Below are positions 55,564 through 63,059 of a stretch of DNA of 64,000 nucleotides, piece after piece. Position numbers and translations under genes: made by a program. Numbering within the stretch: position 1 is the first letter of the stretch; the number at the start of each line of letters is the position of its first letter. This DNA comes from Paenibacillus terrigena DSM 21567 (lineage in GTDB: Bacteria > Bacillota > Bacilli > Paenibacillales > Paenibacillaceae), in the NCBI RefSeq assembly GCF_000374845.1, contig NZ_KB895413.1, positions 372,001 to 436,000 of the forward strand, given 5' to 3'. Under the pieces are notes generated by a model, which saw only the letters and a list, made by a program, of their open reading frames with translations, searched no databases and had not been told where the DNA came from.

Positions 55564-55899
55564 ATGAAGGCAAAAATGACAATATCTCTTATTTTGTTGA
55601 CTTTACTCGTTCTTCCTGCGTGCGGACAAGGTACCAATTCGCAGGGGATGGATGTTGGAACAACAGCTCCTGAAGATGCGAATGCCGTAGCGTTGTACAA
55701 AAAGTCATGTCTATCCTGCCACGCTGCCGACCTAAGCGGGAGAATTGGACCGAGTTTACAGGAGATTGGCTCCAAATTGTCACAAGAGCAGCTGTACACG
55801 ATCATACATGATGGCGCAAAAGGCATGCCGGCGTTCCAAAAATCGTTAAGCAACGAGGAAATTGATGCGCTTACCCAATGGCTCTCGAAAAATAAATAG
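55564..55899 (+). CDS. Lipoprotein cytochrome c (c551-like)
   Basis: This 111-residue lipoprotein (lipobox LPAC, C20) has a single haem site CLSCH at residues 49-53 and an axial methionine in GAKGMPAF. It resembles the small membrane-anchored cytochromes c of Bacillus (CccB type). ATG 55564 follows TGGAGGAA. It is odd next to a quinol oxidase, which does not need cytochrome c. Confidence 0.88.
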   Translation: MKAKMTISLILLTLLVLPACGQGTNSQGMDVGTTAPEDANAVALYKKSCLSCHAADLSGRIGPSLQEIGSKLSQEQLYTIIHDGAKGMPAFQKSLSNEEIDALTQWLSKNK

Positions 55900-55917
55900 C
55901 TGCAAGGGGGGATAAAG

Positions 55918-56493
55918 GTGAAAAAAGCAGCCTTGGGCGTGATATTTGGTCTGATGATTCTCGTTATTGCCGCGTGCGGCAATGGCAAGTCCAAACAGCT
56001 GAATATGCAGGTTCAACCCTTTGAATTCATCAATCAGGACGAAAAATCGGTCGCTTTGGCTGATTTAGAAGGCAAGGTTTGGGTTGCAGACTTTGTGTTT
56101 ACCTATTGTTCAACGGTGTGTCCGACGATGACGGCAAACATGTCAGAATTGCAAAAGCGATTAAAGGCTGAAGGCGTAGAGGCGGAGTTGATCTCTTTCT
56201 CCGTTGATCCGGAGCGGGATGATCCTGTTGCACTGAAAAACTATCTATCGAAATTTAATGCCGATTTCTCGAATTGGCATGCATTGACGGGCTATGATTT
56301 TGAATCGATTAAGACATTTGTTCTTAAATCATTTCGAGCGACCATCGCCAAAGATATGGCATCGGATCAAGTCATACACGGTACATCGTTCTATTTGGTC
56401 GATCAAGCAGGTATGGTCGTTGCCAAATACGATGGGATGACAGATACGCCTTTCGATCAGATTATGAAAGACATCAAAGCGCTGCAAGAGTAA
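55918..56493 (+). CDS. Sco1/SenC copper chaperone lipoprotein
   Basis: This 191-residue thioredoxin-fold protein is a lipoprotein (lipobox IAAC, C20). The copper site is C64-x3-C68 (CSTVCP) with H154 in VIHGTSFYL. Sco proteins deliver copper for the CuA site of cytochrome c oxidase. GTG 55918 lies 6 nt after AAGGGGGG. No CuA protein is encoded in the window. Confidence 0.9.
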   Translation: MKKAALGVIFGLMILVIAACGNGKSKQLNMQVQPFEFINQDEKSVALADLEGKVWVADFVFTYCSTVCPTMTANMSELQKRLKAEGVEAELISFSVDPERDDPVALKNYLSKFNADFSNWHALTGYDFESIKTFVLKSFRATIAKDMASDQVIHGTSFYLVDQAGMVVAKYDGMTDTPFDQIMKDIKALQE

Positions 56494-56506
56494 CATAAAC
56501 AAGAAT

Positions 56507-56562
56507 AAAAAAGGTGAATGAAGCACTTGTACTTAGCGACAAGCTCTCATTCACCTTTTTCA
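56507..56562. terminator. Bidirectional terminator between the sco gene and the MocR-type gene
   Basis: AAAAAGGTGAATGA and TCATTCACCTTTTT pair perfectly, with an inner TTGT/ACAA helix; A and T runs serve both strands. Confidence 0.92.
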
Positions 56563-56563
56563 T

Positions 56564-58000
56564 TTAGCCAAGAACACTGCGAAGTGCCGCAGCAAACTTG
56601 GATATTCCTTGCACAATATCTTCCGTATGTGGTCTTGCATAAGTGAACCGAACATACCCTGAATCGGATCCGTAGACGCTGCCGGGTACGAAGATGATAC
56701 CTTGTCGAATGGCTTCCTCCAACAATCGATGATCATTCACTTTGGGGATGATTTTGCACCACAGATGTAAGCCCCCTTGAGGAATAGAGAATTGGACAAG
56801 GTCTGGCAGCTCCTTCTGAAGTGCTTCGATTAATAAATCCCGCTTATACATGAGATTCATCCGCAATCGTTCCAGATGGGGCTGGAATAACGGAGAATTC
56901 AAGAACTGCGCAGCAACCTTCTGAGGAACAACACTGAGTCCGTAATCCATCTGCTGCCTAGCATCGGCGAGCCGCTCAACAACCGAATGCGGAGCAACCA
57001 TCCATCCCACGCGTAACCCGGAAGCTGCGATTTTGGAGAACGAGCCAATGTACAGTACGGAACCGACGGTGTCCATCGATTTAAGCGGCATCGGGGGCAC
57101 GCCGTCATAGGCTGTCAAGCTGAACGGATCATCCTCTACGACGGGCAGTCCGAGTTCACTTGCTACATTGAGCAGTTCGATTTTACGTTCTTGAGCCAGT
57201 CGAACACCTGTGGGATTCTGAAAGTTCGGATTTAGGAACACCATTTTAATCCGATGCTTCTTATAGAGCGCACGAACATCTTCAGGCCGGGCTCCATGTT
57301 GATCTACAGGAAGTCGGAACAACCGAAGACCTGCCGATTGGAACATCGGTAACGAATAGTTATATGATGGATCTTCAATCGCAACGGCATCCCCTGGGGT
57401 GAGCAGACATTGTGTGATCAAATACAAGGATTGCTGGGATCCGGATGTAATGAGGATGGAAGATTCTGCCGTCTGAATACCCCGATATCGACTTAGATAA
57501 CTGACGAGTGCTTCTCGCAGGGGAATGAAGCCTTGCGGGTTGTTATATCCGAGATATTCGGTATGGTGGTTCTCAGCCATGAGCATATTGATTTCTGTAA
57601 CGGGTGAAATATCTGCTCCCAACTCGCCACTAGCAAAATCAATCAATGAGTTGTCCTGTTGAAGTGCTTCCCGGATGCGGCGCAAGAAAGGTAAATTAGG
57701 CAAAAAATTGCCGCCTTCCACATACCGATGCCAGTTCGGGGTATGCTTTGGCGTTGCTTTCCATTTATATTTACTAACCCTCGTACCGCTACCCGTACGA
57801 CTCTCGATGATTCCGAGGGCACGAAGCTCCGCATAAGCAAGAATAACCGTGCTTCGGTTCACTCCCAATTGCTCGGCTAATTTGCGTTCGGAAGGAAGCA
57901 GGCTGCCTGGTGGGAACTCCCCGTAAGATATTCTTCGTTCGATTTCATCGGCAATTTGTTGATAGATAGGAAGGCTGTTGTAACGATCGGGCTTCCACAT
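56564..58000 (-). CDS. MocR/GntR-type regulator with aminotransferase domain
   Basis: This 478-residue protein has an N-terminal GntR winged helix (PIYQQIADEIERRISYGEFP, then LPSERKLAEQLGVNRSTVI, about residues 11-65) and a class I aminotransferase-fold domain, with the PLP lysine in YIGSFSKIAASGLRVGW. Such proteins (PdxR, GabR, TauR) sense PLP or an amino compound; the target is unknown. The start at 58000 follows AGGAGGAG. No divergent gene suggests a regulon. Confidence 0.88.
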   Translation of the reverse strand: MWKPDRYNSLPIYQQIADEIERRISYGEFPPGSLLPSERKLAEQLGVNRSTVILAYAELRALGIIESRTGSGTRVSKYKWKATPKHTPNWHRYVEGGNFLPNLPFLRRIREALQQDNSLIDFASGELGADISPVTEINMLMAENHHTEYLGYNNPQGFIPLREALVSYLSRYRGIQTAESSILITSGSQQSLYLITQCLLTPGDAVAIEDPSYNYSLPMFQSAGLRLFRLPVDQHGARPEDVRALYKKHRIKMVFLNPNFQNPTGVRLAQERKIELLNVASELGLPVVEDDPFSLTAYDGVPPMPLKSMDTVGSVLYIGSFSKIAASGLRVGWMVAPHSVVERLADARQQMDYGLSVVPQKVAAQFLNSPLFQPHLERLRMNLMYKRDLLIEALQKELPDLVQFSIPQGGLHLWCKIIPKVNDHRLLEEAIRQGIIFVPGSVYGSDSGYVRFTYARPHTEDIVQGISKFAAALRSVLG

Positions 58001-58013
58001 GATTGCTCCTCCT

Positions 58014-58269
58014 AGCCTTGTGTTATGTGTGATGATTGTCACGAAATCATTCTCATCATAACATTCGGCAAGTGAAAAACGTGCTTTACTTTTCATCAAA
58101 AGCATGTCGAATATATAGCAATCTCATGAACATGGATGGTGTTTCGATGGATGAATTGGAGGGTCTCGATCAGCCAATTCATCGTCGGTATAGTGTGAGC
58201 GATATGGAATGAAATTACCCGGTGCATGGAAGGTTGGAAGGCTAGGGATTTGATTTTGAGGATTGAAGA
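58014..58269. other. Intergenic region upstream of the MocR-type gene
   Basis: No gene is supported. It contains ATGAT-N9-ATCAT within about 58032-58062, perhaps the regulator's own operator, and a perfect 10-bp inverted repeat GATGAATTGG (58150-58159) / CCAATTCATC (58174-58183) with no T run on either strand. Confidence 0.4.
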
Positions 58270-58299
58270 GAAAATAGAAGAGGGCTGATCGCCCCCTCC
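58270..58299 (-). terminator. Weak terminator after mtnB
   Basis: On the minus strand GGAGGGGGC pairs with GCCCTCTTC (two G-T) around GATCA, followed by TATTTTC. Confidence 0.5.
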
Positions 58300-58327
58300 T
58301 ATTTGTGCTGTTATGGATTTGGTCTTC

Positions 58328-58972
58328 TTAACGCTTAAGTAGCTCTGAGCGGTAGACGTATTCGAATAGGAATTCGAACGCTTCGAGGTGACGTTTCGCT
58401 TCGAATGCATTGGCACCCCAGGCGTAGATGCCGTGATTACGTAAGATGATACCAGGAATTTGTGGATTGAGCTTCTCTGTCACATGAGGGACAATGCTTG
58501 GAATATGCGCGAAATTCGGCACAATTGGAATCTCAATCTCCGCATCTTCTGTCCAGATATTGAAGGCTTTGATCAATTCAACGCCTTTCACAGGGATGGA
58601 TCCGCGTTCATGGAACAACTCCGAGACCAAGTTATTGAATACCGTGTGTACGTGGAAAATCGCACCGCAGCCTGTCATTCGATAGATTTCACAATGAATG
58701 AGTGTCTCAGCGCTTGGCTTAAGGCTAGTGGCTTCAGCAGGTTTGCCTTCAGCATCCACGAATAAGAAGTCTTCCGGCGTATTCACGGATTTATCTTTGC
58801 CGCTCGCGGTAATCGCAAAATGGAAATCATCCGGTGTATGCTCACCGACACGAATGGATAAGTTGCCGCTTGTGCCAGGGAACCAATTTCTTGCTGCGAA
58901 CTGGGTCTTAATCTCACGCAGCTCATGCAAGGCGCGCTGCTTCTGTTCTAATGGGATCTTTGCAAATGTCAT
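58328..58972 (-). CDS. mtnB: Methylthioribulose-1-phosphate dehydratase
   Basis: This 214-residue class II aldolase-fold zinc enzyme has WFPGTSGNLSIRV, IFHVHTVFNN with two zinc histidines, and IILRNHGIYAWG with the third. It dehydrates methylthioribulose-1-phosphate in methionine salvage. It overlaps mtnX by 4 nt and is last in its operon; mtnD, which follows in B. subtilis, is absent here. Confidence 0.92.
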   Translation of the reverse strand: MTFAKIPLEQKQRALHELREIKTQFAARNWFPGTSGNLSIRVGEHTPDDFHFAITASGKDKSVNTPEDFLFVDAEGKPAEATSLKPSAETLIHCEIYRMTGCGAIFHVHTVFNNLVSELFHERGSIPVKGVELIKAFNIWTEDAEIEIPIVPNFAHIPSIVPHVTEKLNPQIPGIILRNHGIYAWGANAFEAKRHLEAFEFLFEYVYRSELLKR

Positions 58973-59655
58973 GATGATGCTGCACCAACTTTCATCGCTT
59001 CCATATGACGGATAATGTCAAAGAAATCGTTATAAGGTACATGTGCTAACCCAAGCTGCTCACATTTCGTCGTGAGGTGAGAGCGGGAGTAGACATGTTC
59101 AACCAATTTTGCTCCAGCAAAATCGGTAATGCTATCGCCAATAATATATCGATCATACTCGCTATTGGAGTAGGAACGAATAATCTTCGTCTTGCACATG
59201 CCGCAATCATTGTCGCAAACATCATCACAAGCATTAGGCCATAGAATTTCGATATGCGAGCCGGAGAAATCACTGGTATTGCAGAAGATGCGTTCCTTTG
59301 GAATATCGAAGCGCTCCAAGATCGGATAGATGAAGAAGTCAATTCCACCGCTTGTGACATAGAATTCGATTTGCTGCTCCTTGCAGAACGTAAGAAATTC
59401 AGCGAAGCCAGGACGGATTTGAACTTGGTCGATGGCGAAGCGGGTAATTTCTTCACGTTGTGAAGTGGGCAGCAATCGGAACATCTCGCCGACGCCGACG
59501 CGAACCGATTTACGCTCCGCGATGACATCGTCCACAATGGATTTCCAACCGGGTGGATCGAAATGTTGGATGATCGCAACGATATTATCATTGATTGTTA
59601 TTGTACCGTCGAAATCACAGAAGACGATAGGTTGCTTGGATCCGTTCTGTATCAT
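58969..59655 (-). CDS. mtnX: 2-Hydroxy-3-keto-5-methylthiopentenyl-1-phosphate phosphatase
   Basis: This 228-residue HAD-type phosphatase has motif I FCDFDGTITINDN (nucleophile aspartate in DFDGT), motif II in YVTSGG, and motif III/IV in YIIGDSITDFAGA. The cysteine-rich NACDDVCDNDCGMCKTK is typical of MtnX. It converts the MtnW product to the acireductone. Overlaps mtnW and mtnB by 4 nt each. Confidence 0.92.
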   Translation of the reverse strand: MIQNGSKQPIVFCDFDGTITINDNIVAIIQHFDPPGWKSIVDDVIAERKSVRVGVGEMFRLLPTSQREEITRFAIDQVQIRPGFAEFLTFCKEQQIEFYVTSGGIDFFIYPILERFDIPKERIFCNTSDFSGSHIEILWPNACDDVCDNDCGMCKTKIIRSYSNSEYDRYIIGDSITDFAGAKLVEHVYSRSHLTTKCEQLGLAHVPYNDFFDIIRHMEAMKVGAASS

Positions 59656-60869
59656 GATCTAACCCCCCAGATGTCAATCGCAGCATGGAGTTCAGGATGG
59701 GTTACGGCATACTCTTGCAACGAAATGCCCTGCAATGTCGCATCAATCGCTTGATTGAAGGCGCGTCCGCCAGCTGCAGCTCCTTGTGGATGACCGTGAA
59801 CGCCACCACCAGCATTGACCACCACTTCACGTCCGAAATCACGCAGAATTAGGGGGACAAGTCCCGGGTGAATGCCCGCGGAGGGTACAGGCATTGTTGT
59901 GCGGAGTGATAACTTATCACTTCGCAGCGCATCTCGAATGCCCATATTCTCTTCTTTTGGCATGACGACAGAGCCATACGGTGAAGGGAAGAGGGATAGA
60001 TCGGCTCCGGCGATACGCATCAGCTTACCGAGTAAGAGTGGAGCGGCAATCCCGTAATGCTGAGATGGATAGAATGCTCCAGCCAGCGCTGGATGCGCGG
60101 CGATGGGAATGTTAATCGACGAATCCGAACTTAACTCATGCAGGACGTCGAACCCATAGGACAACACATTGAATAATAGCGCATTTGCGCCTGCATCAAT
60201 GGCTTTGCGCGCTTGAACCGCGAGCTTCGAAGTGGGCCCCGTTAAATTTACAGCATAGAGCAATTTCTTGCCTGTCTGTTGTTCAGCTTGCTTCGCTGCG
60301 TCCATACAGACTTGCACGCGCCGCTCAATTGGCGTTAGAGGGTTCTCGAATAGAATCTCGTCATCTTTGATGAGATCGACACCGCCAAGCGCCTGCTGAT
60401 AGAACTGCTCCCGTAAGCCATCGAGATCATGGCCGATCACGGATTTGAAGATGCTCATGAGCAGAGGACGGTCATGAACGCCGAGTAGGCTGCGAATACC
60501 TTCGATCCCGAATTTCGGACCTGGGAAAGCGGACAAGAAATCTTCTGAGAGATCCAAATCCATCAATTTGATCTTGCCGTCCATCGACAGCTTGCCGAAT
60601 ACGGTAACCAATAACGCAGGGATATCGCGACTGAAGTTGACGTCAGGATAAGCAATTTGGATATCCGCATATCGCTCGTTACTTTCCATTGCAGGATGTT
60701 CTGTCACTTGGACCACTTGCCCCAAATGACGCTCCATTTCCTTTTTCTTCGCTTCAGGCAGCTCTGTCCAGCTTCCGACCGTTAATCCGACTGCGATGGA
60801 TACAGCTTTCTTATGGAAATCTGCTTTATCGTCATAGCAGCGGTAGGTAGCGATGCATGTGTGTCTCAT
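59652..60869 (-). CDS. mtnW: 2,3-Diketo-5-methylthiopentyl-1-phosphate enolase (RuBisCO-like)
   Basis: This 405-residue type IV RuBisCO-like protein has the metal and lysine site GGVDLIKDDE near 175, the phosphate region VVNAGGGVHGHPQGAAAGG near 365 and GPKFGIEGIR. It is an enolase, not a carboxylase. Its start is 4 nt after the proC stop, so it is transcribed with proC and has no SAM riboswitch of its own. Confidence 0.93.
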   Translation of the reverse strand: MRHTCIATYRCYDDKADFHKKAVSIAVGLTVGSWTELPEAKKKEMERHLGQVVQVTEHPAMESNERYADIQIAYPDVNFSRDIPALLVTVFGKLSMDGKIKLMDLDLSEDFLSAFPGPKFGIEGIRSLLGVHDRPLLMSIFKSVIGHDLDGLREQFYQQALGGVDLIKDDEILFENPLTPIERRVQVCMDAAKQAEQQTGKKLLYAVNLTGPTSKLAVQARKAIDAGANALLFNVLSYGFDVLHELSSDSSINIPIAAHPALAGAFYPSQHYGIAAPLLLGKLMRIAGADLSLFPSPYGSVVMPKEENMGIRDALRSDKLSLRTTMPVPSAGIHPGLVPLILRDFGREVVVNAGGGVHGHPQGAAAGGRAFNQAIDATLQGISLQEYAVTHPELHAAIDIWGVRS

Positions 60870-60873
60870 TTCC

Positions 60874-61722
60874 TTATTTCCTCCCGATCAGAGCGCCCAT
60901 CTCACCTGCACGATCCGCAGCGCGGTGTATGGCAGATATTAATGCTTCGGTGAAATGGAACGACTGTAGTGTTTCAATAGCTGCCTGCGTAGTTCCTCCC
61001 GGGGAAGTCACTTTTCGTCTGAGTTCAGCTGGGTCTTCACCTGTTGATTGTACCATATGTGCAGCGCCAATCAGCGTTTGTATGGTTAAATTTCTAGCTT
61101 GTTCGGTCGAGAGTCCGCCTTGTATTCCGGCTTCGATCATCGATTCGATGAGATAATAGACGTAAGCAGGACCGCTGCCAGAAACACCCGTCACGATATC
61201 CATCTGCTTCTCCTCAACAATGCTGACGACGCCGATGGCTTCGAACATATTTAACGCGATCTGTTGTTGGATCGCATTCACGCTTGCTGAGAAGCACATG
61301 CCCGTTGCTCCAAGCCCAATCGTACTTGACGTATTCGGCATCGTACGCACGATTGGATTGTGAGACTCGAGCAGCTCCTGCATGGTTCCGATCGATAATC
61401 CAGCAATGACCGAAATGATAAGCTGTTGCGGATTTACGAGTGGGCGTATCTCCATTAACGCCTCGGCTGCATCTTTAGGTTTCATAGCTAGTACGATGAT
61501 CGATGCTTCGCGTAGAGCTTGCTCTTTTGCCGCGGGTTCATTCGTCGTCTGCACGTGATAACGCGCTTCAAGCTCATGAAGACGTGCTTGGTTCTGCCGA
61601 TTGAGCAGCGTCATTTGCTCTGGGGCAGCGATATTTTTATCGAGTAAGCCTCGAACGATTGCTTCCGCAATCGAACCTGCACCATAGAAGCAGATTTGCT
61701 GTCCTGCGATGGATGATTTCAT
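60874..61722 (-). CDS. proC: Pyrroline-5-carboxylate reductase
   Basis: This 282-residue enzyme makes proline with NAD(P)H. The cofactor loop FYGAGSIAEAIVRGLL (about residues 13-28), AMKPKD, RTMPNTSSTIGLGATG and the C-terminal GSGPAYVYYLIESMIEAG and VTSPGGTTQAAIE define it. AGGTGA precedes the start. It sits 57 nt after proA. Confidence 0.94.
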   Translation of the reverse strand: MKSSIAGQQICFYGAGSIAEAIVRGLLDKNIAAPEQMTLLNRQNQARLHELEARYHVQTTNEPAAKEQALREASIIVLAMKPKDAAEALMEIRPLVNPQQLIISVIAGLSIGTMQELLESHNPIVRTMPNTSSTIGLGATGMCFSASVNAIQQQIALNMFEAIGVVSIVEEKQMDIVTGVSGSGPAYVYYLIESMIEAGIQGGLSTEQARNLTIQTLIGAAHMVQSTGEDPAELRRKVTSPGGTTQAAIETLQSFHFTEALISAIHRAADRAGEMGALIGRK

Positions 61723-61779
61723 AGCTACTTCACCTGATTCTTCTCAAAATAGTAGTTTCGATTACAACATAACTTGATA

Positions 61780-63027
61780 TTATTGTCGGATCTGGCCCGT
61801 GCCGTAAATCCGATATTTCGTCGACGTCAACGCAGGGAGGCCCATCGGACCGCGCGCATGTAGTTTCTGGGTACTAATGCCGATCTCGGCACCGAAGCCG
61901 AATTCGTAACCATCCGTGAATCGTGTGGAAGCATTATGGTAGACCGCAGCAGCATCAACTTCTTGCAAGAAACGTTCTGCATGTGCTGCATTCTCCGTCA
62001 CGATACATTCGGAATGCATGGTTCCAAATTGACGAATATGCTCCAATGCTTCGTCGAGATCGTTCACTACTTTAATGTTCAAAATATAATCGTTATATTC
62101 GGTCGCATAGTCTTGCGCTGTAGCGTTCTGATCGAGCTGGATATAACGCGCTGTACGCTCACAGCCACGTAATTCAACATTGTTGCTGCGCAATTGATCA
62201 GCGATCGTACCCAAATGAGCTCCAGCGAAATCTTCATGAACGAGTAGGGTTTCCATCGAGTTACAGACGGAAGGACGTTGGACTTTTGCGTTGATCACAA
62301 TCGGCGCGGCCATATCAAGCTTCGCCGTTGCGTCTAGATACGTATGGCAGATACCTGCGCCAGTCTCGATCACAGGAACGGTCGCGTTCTGGACAACATT
62401 TTGAATCAAGGAGGCGCCGCCGCGAGGAATGACGACATCAAGCAGTCCGTTCAGCTTCAGCATTTCATCAACGGATGCGCGATTTGTATCTTCAATCAAT
62501 TGAAGGGCTGCTACTGGGATGGCTGAATTCGCAAGAGCTTGCTGCAACACCTCGACGATGCGTTTGTTGGAGCTGATCGCAGATGAACCACCGCGCAGAA
62601 CGACGGCATTTCCCGTCTTAAGACAGAGGCCTGCTGCATCGACCGTTACATTGGGACGCGCTTCGTAGATGATCCCGATCACGCCAAGCGGAACTCGAAT
62701 TTTCTCAATCTTCAGTCCATTGGGTCTCTCGATATGCTCGAGTTCATCACCGATGGGATCCGGCAGTTCTACAATTTGACGTAACCCTTCCGCCATCCCC
62801 GCAATTCGGGATTCATTCAATGCGAGTCGGTCAAGTAGCGAAGAGCTGGTCCCATTCGCACGACCACGCTCTAAATCTTCTTGGTTCGCTGCAATAATCG
62901 AATGCTGCTTCTCGACTAGTGCGTCTGCCATTTTCATCAAAGCATCATTTTTCTCCGCTGCAGTCAAACGATTAAGTGTAACTAGCGTTCCTTTCGCTAA
63001 CGACGATTTCTCCCGAACTTCACTCAT
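61780..63027 (-). CDS. proA: Gamma-glutamyl phosphate reductase
   Basis: This 415-residue aldehyde dehydrogenase-fold enzyme forms glutamate semialdehyde. It shows LGVIGIIYEARPNVTVDAAGL, NAVVLRGGSSAISSN, the catalytic cysteine region NAKVQRPSVCNSMETLLVH and GPMGLPALTSTKYRIYG at the end. GGGAGG lies upstream. Confidence 0.95.
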   Translation of the reverse strand: MSEVREKSSLAKGTLVTLNRLTAAEKNDALMKMADALVEKQHSIIAANQEDLERGRANGTSSSLLDRLALNESRIAGMAEGLRQIVELPDPIGDELEHIERPNGLKIEKIRVPLGVIGIIYEARPNVTVDAAGLCLKTGNAVVLRGGSSAISSNKRIVEVLQQALANSAIPVAALQLIEDTNRASVDEMLKLNGLLDVVIPRGGASLIQNVVQNATVPVIETGAGICHTYLDATAKLDMAAPIVINAKVQRPSVCNSMETLLVHEDFAGAHLGTIADQLRSNNVELRGCERTARYIQLDQNATAQDYATEYNDYILNIKVVNDLDEALEHIRQFGTMHSECIVTENAAHAERFLQEVDAAAVYHNASTRFTDGYEFGFGAEIGISTQKLHARGPMGLPALTSTKYRIYGTGQIRQ

Positions 63028-63059
63028 ATTTTTCAGCCTCCCTAATGGTTTATCCTAGT

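Noticed and set aside
55374-55994. 206-codon minus-strand open frame opposite ctaB end, cytochrome c and sco
   Set aside because: It lies antisense to three well-supported genes, has no ribosome site, and its composition is that of a shadow frame.
58096-58416. 106-codon minus-strand frame between mtnB and the MocR-type gene
   Set aside because: It overlaps the 3' end of mtnB in another frame and runs through the terminator; no ribosome site.
60870-60873. S-box (SAM riboswitch) before mtnW
   Set aside because: Only 4 nt separate proC and mtnW, so no riboswitch can fit.
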